A stretch of 27,589 nt of DNA from a virus, in the IMG/VR virus record IMGVR_UViG_3300047374_000133, positions 1 through 27,589 of that record; one strand, 5' to 3'. Shown one piece after another: positions 6,622 to 15,060 of the stretch. The translations under genes and the position numbers were made by a program. Numbering within the stretch: the first letter of the stretch is position 1; each line of letters starts with the position of its first letter. The notes below the pieces were generated by a model, which was not told the origin of the DNA, ran no database searches, and saw nothing but the letters and a program-made list of their open reading frames with translations.

Positions 6622-8800
6622 ATCAATATTGACATATGAAAATAATGAATGGTCTACAACTGATTTTTTAACCTATGAACATTTTAAAGAATTTATATTA
6701 GGTATATTTAGTGAACCTGGTGAGTACGGGTTTACAAGTATGTCTTATGAATTTAATAAACAGGCTAGAATTTTTAATAATCAAGGTTTTTATTGCAATA
6801 AACCTTTTAGATCAAAAGATTTTAAAACATATTGGGAAACAGAAAAAGATAAGTGCCGCAACGGAGTTATTTATAAAGATAATGGTAAGGTTTGGTATTT
6901 AACCAGAGACTATTATATGTGGTTAAACTTCTTACCAATATATGATAAGGAGGAAAAGAAGTATGGTTTTGCTAAGGTTAGAGATGCTCAATATCATATG
7001 GCATTATATGAACTATTAGCAGAACTGCATTATAAACATTCTGCAATATTGAAGAAACGTCAGATTGCTTCTTCTTACTTCCATATGGGTAAGATAATTA
7101 ATACATATTGGTTTGAAGAAGGTAGTACGTGCAAGATTGGTGCGTCACTAAAAGATTATATTAATGATAAAGGTTCATGGAAATTTTTAGATGAGTACAA
7201 GACATTTTTAAATGAGCACACTGCTTGGTATAGGCCTAGTAATCCAGAAAAAGTTTTGTTATGGCAACAGCAGATTGAAGTTAGGGTTGGTAATAGAAAA
7301 ACATCCAGAGGTCTTAAATCTAAAATACAAGGTGCTTCTTTTGAGAAAAATGCAACAACAGGTGTTGGTGGTCCAACAACTTATTTCTTTCATGAGGAAG
7401 CAGGTATTGCTCCTAAGATGATGCAAACATATGAGTACTTGCGTCCTGCAATGTCTTCAGGTATGATTACTACAGGTATGTTTATTGCTGCTGGTTCTGT
7501 AGGAGATTTAGATCAGTGTAATCCATTAAAGGAGATGATACTAAATCCGGAAGCAAATGATATATACGGTATAGAAACTAATTTATTAGATGCAGAAGGT
7601 GCTATAGGTATTGCAGGTTTATTTATACCAGAACAGTGGTCTATGCCTCCATATATTGATGAATATGGAAACTCATTAGTTAAAGAAGCATTAGAGTCTA
7701 TCTTAACAGAAAGAAAAGAATGGAAAGCTAAATTAGATGGTGAGCAATATCAGTTACGTATTTCACAAAAACCAACAAATATTAAAGAAGCTTTTGCATA
7801 TAGAAAAGAATCTATATTTCCACAAGGTATATTATCAATACAAGAAAAGAAAATTACTGATAAAGAATATCCTTATGAGTTATTAGAATTAGAAAGAGAT
7901 CAAACAGGTATTGTTGCTAAAAGAACTTCCAAGTTACCAATATCAAAATTTCCAGTGGATAAAAAGATGCAAGATAAAACTGGAGCAATTACAGTTTGGG
8001 AAAGACCAACACCCAATGCTGATTTTGGTGCATATTATGGATCTATTGACCCTGTTGGTGAAGGTAAAACAACAACATCAGATTCATTGTGTAGTATTTT
8101 TATTTATAAGAATGCTGTTGAAGTAACAAGAATTAATAAAGCCGGAGATACAGAACAGTTTATTGAAAAAGATAAATTAGTGGCATCATGGTGTGGACGT
8201 TTTGATGATATTAATAAAACACATGAGCGCTTAGAACTTTTGATTGAGTGGTATAATGCATGGACACTAGTTGAGAATAATATTAGTTTGTTTATTCAAT
8301 ATATGATATCCCGTAAAAAACAAAAGTATTTAGTTCCTAAAAATCAAATTATATTTTTAAAGGATATTGGAAGTAATAGAAGTGTATATCAAGAATATGG
8401 TTGGAAGAATACAGGAACATTATTTAAAACACATCTCATATCATATGCTATTGAGTTTATAAGAGAATCAATATATGAAGATACAGATGAGAATGGTAAT
8501 ATTATAAATACCATACTAGGAATAGAAAGAATACCTGATCCTATGTTAATTAAAGAAATGTTAGCATATTATCCTGGTCTTAACGTGGATAGACTTGTTG
8601 CATTTTCTGCTTTAGTGGCTTTTGTAAAAGTTCAACAAGCAAACAGAGGCTATGCAAAAAGACGTGAATCAGAGCAAAAATCTTTGGATAATACAGAAAA
8701 TTTGTATAAATTAAAGTATAGCCCCTTTAAAAATATTGGACGTAATAGATCTAGTAATAGCTCAAAGATAAAAAGATCAGGTTTCAAAAATTTTAGATAA
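6614..8800 (+). CDS. terL: Terminase large subunit (TerL), 728 aa
   Basis: Large ATPase-nuclease that would cut and drive DNA into the prohead. ATPase: KKRQIASS at 147-154 replaces a classical Walker A. Its Lys lies at the start (K147/K148), like the deviant lambda gpA motif, and there is no GKT. TTYFFHEEAG at 255-264 is Walker B, with E261/E262 and His at the usual Asp place. Motif III-like AAGSVGDLD lies at 292-300. Nuclease: SIDPVGEG with D479, and VDRLVAFSALVAF with D659 as RNase H-like metal sites. A basic Ser-rich tail follows. The length is usual for crAss-like and large Bacteroidota phages. Confidence 0.95.
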   Translation: MYKSILTYENNEWSTTDFLTYEHFKEFILGIFSEPGEYGFTSMSYEFNKQARIFNNQGFYCNKPFRSKDFKTYWETEKDKCRNGVIYKDNGKVWYLTRDYYMWLNFLPIYDKEEKKYGFAKVRDAQYHMALYELLAELHYKHSAILKKRQIASSYFHMGKIINTYWFEEGSTCKIGASLKDYINDKGSWKFLDEYKTFLNEHTAWYRPSNPEKVLLWQQQIEVRVGNRKTSRGLKSKIQGASFEKNATTGVGGPTTYFFHEEAGIAPKMMQTYEYLRPAMSSGMITTGMFIAAGSVGDLDQCNPLKEMILNPEANDIYGIETNLLDAEGAIGIAGLFIPEQWSMPPYIDEYGNSLVKEALESILTERKEWKAKLDGEQYQLRISQKPTNIKEAFAYRKESIFPQGILSIQEKKITDKEYPYELLELERDQTGIVAKRTSKLPISKFPVDKKMQDKTGAITVWERPTPNADFGAYYGSIDPVGEGKTTTSDSLCSIFIYKNAVEVTRINKAGDTEQFIEKDKLVASWCGRFDDINKTHERLELLIEWYNAWTLVENNISLFIQYMISRKKQKYLVPKNQIIFLKDIGSNRSVYQEYGWKNTGTLFKTHLISYAIEFIRESIYEDTDENGNIINTILGIERIPDPMLIKEMLAYYPGLNVDRLVAFSALVAFVKVQQANRGYAKRRESEQKSLDNTENLYKLKYSPFKNIGRNRSSNSSKIKRSGFKNFR

Positions 8801-8821
8801 GTAAAAGATAATAAACTAAGA

Positions 8822-11575
8822 ATGAAAGTACTTAATGCAATGCAGCTTAAAAATGGTGCTAAATCTACAGAAGGACCTACCTTTTCTAATTTAACACAAC
8901 CTGTTCAGTTTTTACCATATAATCAAAAAAATGAAGAGTGGGCTGCCTGGAATTTAGACTGGCTAGAATTACAAGGTATAGAGTTTTTAAAAATCAACGC
9001 AAGAAGATTATTAAAGAACTATAAGCTTGCTAAAGGTATAATAGATAAATCTGATTATATTGTAGAACCTGACAATGACTATAAGGATTTAATGGATGTT
9101 CTAACAAAAGAAGAAGATTCTGCATTAGAACTTAAATTTTATCCTATTATTCCTAATATTATAAATGTATTATCTGGGGAGTTTTCTAAAAGATATAATA
9201 AAGTTCAATTTAGAGCTGTTGATGATACTTCTTATAATGAGATGCTTGAGTTTAAAAAAGCTGAAGTTGAGTCTGCATTACTTGCTGATGCAGAAAAACA
9301 ACTATTGACAAAAATGATTCAAATGGGAGTTGACCCTAACTCAGAACAATTTGCTCAACAGTTATCTCCAGAAAATATTAAAACATTACCTCAAATAGAA
9401 GATTATTTTAGCAAGTCATATAGAAGTTCAATTGAAGAATGGGCTTCTCATCAATATGCTGTTGATGAAGAGAAGTTTGGAATGCTTGAATTAGAGGAAA
9501 GAGCATTTCGTGATATGCTTATTACTGATAGAGAGTTTTGGCATTTTAGAATGATGGAGGATGATTATGACGTAGAGTTATGGAATCCTGTCCTAACATT
9601 TTATGAAAAGTCTCCAGATCAGAGATATATATCTGATTCTAATTATGTAGGTAAAATAGATTTAATGACTGTATCTGATGCTATAGATAGATATGGATAT
9701 TTAATGAATAAAAAACAATTGGAATCATTAGAAAGAATATATCCTGCGAGATCAGCACAATATCAAGTTAATGGTTATCAAAATGATGGTTCTTATTATG
9801 ATGCAACCAGATCTCATTCATGGAACACTGAAAGTCCTTCACTAGGATATAGACAATACACTAGTAATTATTTTAATGATAGAGGTGTTGGTGGTGATAT
9901 TGTAAATCAAATATTAGATCAAAGCGAAGACTTAGCTCAGTATGGTGATAGTAACTTAATGAGAGTTACAACTATATATTGGAAGACGCAAAGAAAAATA
10001 GGTCATTTAATAAGAGTTTTAGACGATGGTGAAATTATTCAAGATATTGTTGATGAAACTTATAAAATAACTGAAAAAGGTGTATATGATACATCCATAT
10101 ATAAACAAAAGACAAAAGAAAATTTATTATATGGAGAGCATATAGATTGGATTTGGATTAATGAGGTATGGGGTGGTGTTAAACTTGGACCAAATATTCC
10201 AACATCATGGAGATCTGGTATAAGTGATGACTCTGCACCAATATATTTGGGTATTAATAGAAAGACTCCTGGAAGAATACCTTTTCAATTTAAAGGTAAT
10301 AAATCATTATATGGTTGTAAATTACCTGTAGAGGGAAGAGTATTTTCAGATAGAAATACAAGATCAACTTCATTAGTTGATTTAATGAAAGCATATCAAG
10401 TTGGATATAACATGGTTAATAATCAAATAGCTGATATCTTAGTAGATGAGCTTGGTACTGTAATTATGTTTGATCAAAATGCTTTACCTAGACATTCAAT
10501 GGGTGAAGATTGGGGTAAAAATAATTATTCTAAAGCATGGGTTGCAATGAAAGATTTTCAGATGTTACCTTTAGATACTTCTATTACTAATACAGAAAAT
10601 GCTACTAATTTTAATCACTATCAAACTCTTAATATGGAGCAGACAAGTAGATTGATGTCTAGAATTCAATTAGCTAATTATTTTAAACAACAATGTTTTG
10701 ATGCTATTGGTGTTAATCCTCAACGTTTAGGCGGTGCTGTATCTGCTGAAACTGCTACTGGTGTTGTTAATGCTATGCAGCAATCATATGCACAAACAGA
10801 AATATATTTTACGCAGCATTCAGATCATTTAATGCCAAGGGTTCATCAAATGAGAACAGATTTAGCTCAGTATTATCATAGTACAAATCCAAGTATTAGA
10901 TTGAATTATATTACTACAGAAGCAGAAAAAGTAAATTTTATTATAAACGGTACAGATTTATTATTAAGAGACTTTAATGTATTTGTAACATCAAAAACAA
11001 ATCATAGAGCAGTATTAGAACAGTTAAAACAAATGGCATTAACTAATAATACTACCGGTGCATCTATATATGAATTAGGTAATATTATTAAATCTGATAA
11101 CATTGCAGAAGTAAGTGATATTCTTAAAGATGCTGAACAAAAAATGATTCAGCAAAGAACTCAAGAAATGCAACAACAACGTGAGATGCAAGAAGCTCAA
11201 CTTCAACAACAAGCTGAAGAAGCAAGAATGAAACTTGAAGTTGAACAAAGAGATGCAGAACTTGAACGTCAAAAAGATATAACAATTGCAGAAATAAGAT
11301 CTGCAGGATATGCAGCACAATCTGATATTAATCAGAACCTAGTTAGTGATTATAGAGAATCAATGAAAGATATTCAAGAATCTACTAGATATAGAGAACA
11401 AATGAATATTAAACGTGATGAGATGGCTACTAGAAATACGGTAGAACGTTCTAAAGCAGATGTTCAGAAACAAAAAATTGCTGCTGATTTACAGATTGCA
11501 AATACAAATCTTGAGATAGCCAGAGAAAATAAAAATAAATATGATGTTAAATCTTCCAAAGATAAAAAATCATAG
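8822..11575 (+). CDS. Portal protein with long C-terminal coiled coil (917 aa)
   Basis: It lies 21 nt after terL. The first 750 residues have the mixed helix/beta composition and position of a phage portal; it would form the dodecameric ring through which TerL packages DNA. The part between residues 540 and 680 (SLVDLMKAYQVGYNMVNNQI ... MGVNPQRLGG-like NPQRLGGAVSAETATGVV) resembles the helical stem and wing regions. From about residue 765 to 905 there is a Gln/Glu/Arg-rich coiled coil (QQRTQEMQQQREMQEAQLQQ) with a low-complexity charged end. Portals of this size occur in crAss-like and large flavobacterial phages. No protease domain is visible. Confidence 0.9.
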   Translation: MKVLNAMQLKNGAKSTEGPTFSNLTQPVQFLPYNQKNEEWAAWNLDWLELQGIEFLKINARRLLKNYKLAKGIIDKSDYIVEPDNDYKDLMDVLTKEEDSALELKFYPIIPNIINVLSGEFSKRYNKVQFRAVDDTSYNEMLEFKKAEVESALLADAEKQLLTKMIQMGVDPNSEQFAQQLSPENIKTLPQIEDYFSKSYRSSIEEWASHQYAVDEEKFGMLELEERAFRDMLITDREFWHFRMMEDDYDVELWNPVLTFYEKSPDQRYISDSNYVGKIDLMTVSDAIDRYGYLMNKKQLESLERIYPARSAQYQVNGYQNDGSYYDATRSHSWNTESPSLGYRQYTSNYFNDRGVGGDIVNQILDQSEDLAQYGDSNLMRVTTIYWKTQRKIGHLIRVLDDGEIIQDIVDETYKITEKGVYDTSIYKQKTKENLLYGEHIDWIWINEVWGGVKLGPNIPTSWRSGISDDSAPIYLGINRKTPGRIPFQFKGNKSLYGCKLPVEGRVFSDRNTRSTSLVDLMKAYQVGYNMVNNQIADILVDELGTVIMFDQNALPRHSMGEDWGKNNYSKAWVAMKDFQMLPLDTSITNTENATNFNHYQTLNMEQTSRLMSRIQLANYFKQQCFDAIGVNPQRLGGAVSAETATGVVNAMQQSYAQTEIYFTQHSDHLMPRVHQMRTDLAQYYHSTNPSIRLNYITTEAEKVNFIINGTDLLLRDFNVFVTSKTNHRAVLEQLKQMALTNNTTGASIYELGNIIKSDNIAEVSDILKDAEQKMIQQRTQEMQQQREMQEAQLQQQAEEARMKLEVEQRDAELERQKDITIAEIRSAGYAAQSDINQNLVSDYRESMKDIQESTRYREQMNIKRDEMATRNTVERSKADVQKQKIAADLQIANTNLEIARENKNKYDVKSSKDKKS

Positions 11576-11691
11576 TTAGCTATATACTGCAAAAAACATT
11601 AATTTTTTTAAAATTATTTAAGTTTATATAATAAAGAAGTATTATATTATATATACATAGAAACCAGTAATAATTAAAACCAACAAATATT
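11576..11691. promoter_or_regulatory. Portal-scaffold intergenic region with promoter candidate
   Basis: 116 nt of AT-rich DNA with TATATTATATATACAT at 11643-11658, 33 nt before the scaffold ATG. The first 12 bases recur exactly at 17287 and 18630. No convincing hairpin terminator follows the portal stop, so read-through from upstream is likely too. Confidence 0.5.
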
Positions 11692-12987
11692 ATGAGTGAA
11701 AAAACAAATATTGTGGAAAGTAACGTAGAAACATTAGATATTAATATTGATGAAATTTTTAGTGGAGCACCCGCTGGAAGTGACGTTATATCTGCCACAG
11801 AAGAAAAACCAAAAACCAATAACATCTTTAAAGGAAGAGAAGAAGTAGATTTTTCTTTTACTGAACCTAAAACTGATGTTAATGATTTAAATGAATCTAC
11901 TTCTGAAAATTCTGAAGAAGAAGTTGAATCAAAAGAAGAAACTAATGAAGTTGAATCAAAAGAAAATACATTAGCAGAAGCAAATGATATTATTAATTCA
12001 ATAGATGATGAAGATACAGAAGAAGAAACAATAGAAAAAAGAGGTAGAAAACCTATTTCAGGAATATCTGATGTATTTTCTAAACTTATTAAAGATGAAA
12101 AAATTGTTCCTTTTGATGATGAAAAATCATTAGAAGAATATTCAGCTAAAGATTGGGAAGAGTTAATTGAAGCTAACTTAGAAGAAAAAGCAAATCAAGT
12201 TAGAAGAGAAACTCCAAAACAATTTTTTGAAAGTTTACCTGAAGAATTACAAGTAGCTGCAAGATATGTTGCTGATGGTGGTCAAGATTTAAAAGGTTTA
12301 TTTTCAACTTTAGCTTATGTTGAAGAATCTAAACAATTAGATATAAGTAAAGAATCTGATCAAGAAAGAATTATTTCAGAATATCTTAGTGCAACAGGAT
12401 ATGGAACATCTGAAGAGATTCAAGAAGAAATTGAAATTTGGAAAGATTTAGGTAAGTTAGAAGCACAAGCATCTAAGTTTAAACCTAAGTTAGATAAGAT
12501 GCAAGAAAAAGTTATTGCTCAAAAGCTTGAACAGCAAGAAATGAAAAAGAAACAGCAAGAACAAGCATCTGCCCATTACATGCAAAATGTATATGATACA
12601 TTAAAAGATGGTAAAATAAATGATATTAAAATAGATAAAAAGACTCAGGCCATGTTATATAATGGATTAGTACAACCATCATATCCTTCAGTTAGTGGAA
12701 AAAATACAAATCTACTAGGTCATTTATTAGAAAAGTATCAATTTGTTGAACCTAATTATTCTTTAATATCAGAAGCATTATGGTTATTACAAGACCCAAA
12801 AGGATATAAAGAAAAAATAATGTCTAAAGGTGCTCAACAGAATATTGAAAAAACTGTAAGAAAATTAAAGACAGAACAATCTAATCGTACTTCTAACTCA
12901 CTTGGTACAAAAGAAACTGAGCCAGTTAGAAAAAGTAAACCGGGTAAAAAACTTCAGAGAACCAACAACATATTTAAACGGATTTAA
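11692..12987 (+). CDS. Probable capsid scaffolding protein (431 aa)
   Basis: The gene lies between the portal and capsid genes, the usual position of scaffolding proteins. The N-terminal 125 residues are disordered-looking and strongly acidic (EEEVESKEETNEVESKEN); residues about 140-300 are predicted helical, with a Gln/Lys/Glu coiled coil at 270-305 (QKLEQQEMKKKQQEQ); and the C-terminal 60 residues are basic. The peptide TNNIFK occurs at 42-47 and again at 424-429, just before the end. No Cys and no catalytic motif. It would direct assembly of the capsid shell and be removed or leave before packaging. It has its own promoter candidate. Confidence 0.75.
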   Translation: MSEKTNIVESNVETLDINIDEIFSGAPAGSDVISATEEKPKTNNIFKGREEVDFSFTEPKTDVNDLNESTSENSEEEVESKEETNEVESKENTLAEANDIINSIDDEDTEEETIEKRGRKPISGISDVFSKLIKDEKIVPFDDEKSLEEYSAKDWEELIEANLEEKANQVRRETPKQFFESLPEELQVAARYVADGGQDLKGLFSTLAYVEESKQLDISKESDQERIISEYLSATGYGTSEEIQEEIEIWKDLGKLEAQASKFKPKLDKMQEKVIAQKLEQQEMKKKQQEQASAHYMQNVYDTLKDGKINDIKIDKKTQAMLYNGLVQPSYPSVSGKNTNLLGHLLEKYQFVEPNYSLISEALWLLQDPKGYKEKIMSKGAQQNIEKTVRKLKTEQSNRTSNSLGTKETEPVRKSKPGKKLQRTNNIFKRI

Positions 12988-12998
12988 TCAATCAAAAT

Positions 12999-13011
12999 GT
13001 ATAATAAATTA
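12999..13011 (+). promoter_or_regulatory. Candidate promoter box upstream of the capsid gene
   Basis: GTATAATAAATTA begins 33 nt before the capsid ATG, in a 44-nt gap. It shares the GTATA core with the other boxes but is less similar in its second half. It overlaps the start of the AAAAATT repeats. Confidence 0.3.
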
Positions 13012-13031
13012 AAAATTAAAAATTAAAAATT
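13011..13031 (+). promoter_or_regulatory. Triple AAAAATT leader abutting capsid start
   Basis: Three exact tandem AAAAATT heptamers (13011-13017, 13018-13024, 13025-13031) end directly at ATG 13032. Single copies stand at 4678 and 17348. No Shine-Dalgarno is present. An unstructured A-rich leader of this kind is the pattern for efficient initiation in Bacteroidota, and the capsid gene is expected to be the most strongly translated phage gene. Confidence 0.55.
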
Positions 13032-14651
13032 ATGGCAACTCCAGTATTAAACAATGGGATTTTCCTAAGAGACACTAGCTATAGTGCAAGTTCTCACGTT
13101 GATTCTTATCACTTAACTCAGATGCTTGGTTCAGCAGAACCAATGGATATGGGACCAGTAGATTTATGGGCAATGACACAAAAAGTTGAAATGCCTCTTT
13201 ATCAAATGGCTTCATTTGGTGGAAAGAACACAATTTTAGTAGACAATGCACGTGGTGAGTACAAATGGCAAACCCCTATCGCACAAGATCTTCCATACAT
13301 TGTGGCAGACATGGATCCAGGAAATACTTCAAAAGGTATTGATGGGACAACATTTAAAATTAAAATTTCTAAGAGAACATTTGGACATGGTGATATTATC
13401 ACTTATGACAAGTACAATGGTGTAGAACTTTACATTACAGCTGAGGATATTATTCCAGCAGGTGATGGATATGTTTACACAGTTCAATTAGTAAACAACA
13501 ACAACACAGCAACTCTAGACAATGCTTACTTAGCTTCTGGAACTAAATTCTTTAGAAAAGGTTCTGCACGTGGTGAGTATGGTGAAAGATTTTCTGACAT
13601 TGAAACAGGATCTGGATTCCGTGAATTCTACAACTTTGTAGGAGGAGCTGAAGCACATGTACATTATTCTATTTCTAGCCGTGCTGATCTTATGATCAAA
13701 GGTGGTTTGAATGCAGATGGTACAGTTCCTGTAACTGAGATTTGGAGAAACTTTGACAACAATTCTAATAATCCATCAGTAGCTTCTATTGAAGGATTGG
13801 TTGCTAGCATGGGTAAATCAGGAGCAAGAGAAGCATTTGAAAATGGTACTCTTACTAAAACTTTCATTACTAATATGGAAGCTGCTCACCTTTCTAAAAT
13901 TGCTACTGACATTGAAACTTACCTAATGTGGGGTAAGGGAGGTAGAATTAAACAAGATGGTCCAGATGACGTTAGATTATCTGTAGGACTTTGGTCTCAG
14001 TTAGATAACTCTTTCAAGAGAGTATATAACAAATCTTCTTTCACTCTTGATATGTTCAAATCTGAACTTTACAATTTCTATCAAGGAAAAGTTGAATTTA
14101 AAGGTCCAGATCCACAAAGATCACTTGTTGTACAAACTGGTATCGGTGGTATGCAATTAATCAACAAAGCTATTGCTGATGAAGTATATGGTTCTGGATT
14201 AGTTCAAAATGCTTCTGACATTGGTGCAGTAACAGGACAAGGTATGGATCTTGATTTTGGTTTTGCTTACACAAGCTTTACTATTCCTTTCCTTGCTAAC
14301 GTTAAGTTTGTTCTTAACCCTGCATTTGATAATCTAAACACTAATGACATAGAGAATCCATTAATTGATGGTCGTCCTCTAAGTTCTTATAGCTTTATTA
14401 TCTTTGATGTTACAGATGAAGGAAACGACAACATTCACTTGTTGAAACTTTCTTGGGATAATCAACTTAAGTGGTTCTACCAAAATGGTACTATGGACTA
14501 CATGGGAAGAACTCAAGGATTCCAATCAACTGGTAACTTTAATGGTTACAGAGTTATGATGTCGCAGACTATGCCTGCAATTTGGGTTAAAGATCCAACT
14601 AAAGTTCTTAAAATTGTAATGAGAAACCCAGTAACTGGAGGATCATTCTAA
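13032..14651 (+). CDS. Major capsid protein, HK97-fold type (539 aa)
   Basis: Follows the scaffold gene and precedes a strong terminator. Begins MATPVLNNGIFLRDTSYSAS, with an N-arm-like opening, then KNTILVDNARGEYKWQTP and RADLMIKGG near 220, IATDIETYLMWGKGGRI near 300, and a C-terminal beta-rich segment ending MRNPVTGGSF. The balanced helix and beta composition, size (about 490-550 aa in crAss-like phages) and position fit a HK97-fold shell protein. It contains no Cys. Codon use is biased to TTC, AAC, TAC and ATC compared with its neighbours, which agrees with high expression. No N-terminal delta domain is obvious; a separate scaffold is present instead. Confidence 0.9.
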   Translation: MATPVLNNGIFLRDTSYSASSHVDSYHLTQMLGSAEPMDMGPVDLWAMTQKVEMPLYQMASFGGKNTILVDNARGEYKWQTPIAQDLPYIVADMDPGNTSKGIDGTTFKIKISKRTFGHGDIITYDKYNGVELYITAEDIIPAGDGYVYTVQLVNNNNTATLDNAYLASGTKFFRKGSARGEYGERFSDIETGSGFREFYNFVGGAEAHVHYSISSRADLMIKGGLNADGTVPVTEIWRNFDNNSNNPSVASIEGLVASMGKSGAREAFENGTLTKTFITNMEAAHLSKIATDIETYLMWGKGGRIKQDGPDDVRLSVGLWSQLDNSFKRVYNKSSFTLDMFKSELYNFYQGKVEFKGPDPQRSLVVQTGIGGMQLINKAIADEVYGSGLVQNASDIGAVTGQGMDLDFGFAYTSFTIPFLANVKFVLNPAFDNLNTNDIENPLIDGRPLSSYSFIIFDVTDEGNDNIHLLKLSWDNQLKWFYQNGTMDYMGRTQGFQSTGNFNGYRVMMSQTMPAIWVKDPTKVLKIVMRNPVTGGSF

Positions 14652-14663
14652 GAATAATAATTT

Positions 14664-14698
14664 AAAGGGAGGCGGTTAAAACTTCCTCCCTTTTTTTT
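14664..14698 (+). terminator. Rho-independent terminator after the capsid gene
   Basis: Perfect 9-bp stem AAAGGGAGG (14664-14672) and CCTCCCTTT (14685-14693) with a 12-nt loop, then a run of eight T (14691-14698). It lies 12 nt after the capsid stop and should end the capsid transcript. Confidence 0.85.
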
Positions 14699-14720
14699 AA
14701 CCTTTTAAAAATATTATAAT

Positions 14721-14942
14721 ATGGCACAATTAAAAGAAGTGACTCAAAAATTTCAAGATCCTTTATATGAAGATAAAACAAATGCCACAGGTTTGGCTAG
14801 ACTTCTTCATGTAAATGCTGTTATTAATTGGGTGAGAGGAGCTGCAGATTTAGAATATGCTGATAATGCTGCTGCAAAAACTGCAGGATTAACAAAAGGA
14901 GATTTATATCATACAGCAGGAATATTAAAAATAGTTATCTAA
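14721..14942 (+). CDS. Small putative head protein (73 aa)
   Basis: Begins MAQLKEVTQKFQDPLYEDKT and ends in a compact motif, ADNAAAKTAGLTKGDLYHTA followed by GILKIVI. The A-x-x-A-G-L-x-x-G-x-L-Y-x-T pattern recurs in phage structural proteins. It lies directly after the capsid terminator, so it may be a decoration or head-vertex protein, or share an unidentified promoter. No more can be said. Confidence 0.75.
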   Translation: MAQLKEVTQKFQDPLYEDKTNATGLARLLHVNAVINWVRGAADLEYADNAAAKTAGLTKGDLYHTAGILKIVI

Positions 14943-14953
14943 TTTAAATAACC

Positions 14954-14976
14954 ATAGTCAAGATAATCTTGGCTAT
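14954..14976 (+). other. Inverted repeat without T-tract
   Basis: ATAGTCAAG (14954-14962) pairs with CTTGGCTAT (14968-14976), with one G-T wobble and a 5-nt loop. No U-tract follows in either direction, so it is a weak terminator, an RNA-processing site or an mRNA-end stabiliser rather than a standard terminator. Confidence 0.4.
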
Positions 14977-14997
14977 AGAAATATTAATATTAATAAA

Positions 14998-15013
14998 GTA
15001 CATATATATGTAC
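14998..15013. promoter_or_regulatory. Perfect 16-nt palindrome upstream of the 15061 gene
   Basis: GTACATATATATGTAC is its own reverse complement. It lies 47 nt before the ATG at 15061, within the 118-nt gap, where promoter-like boxes stand before other genes. It could be an operator for a dimeric regulator, or a variant of the AT-rich promoter. Confidence 0.4.
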
Positions 15014-15060
15014 ATTTGAATTAACAATAATTATTAAATATTTAAACAAACCAATTTATT

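Noticed and set aside
11075-11320. Minus-strand Leu/Phe-rich frames opposite the portal coiled coil
   Set aside because: They look like membrane proteins only because they are the complement of Gln/Glu-rich codons.
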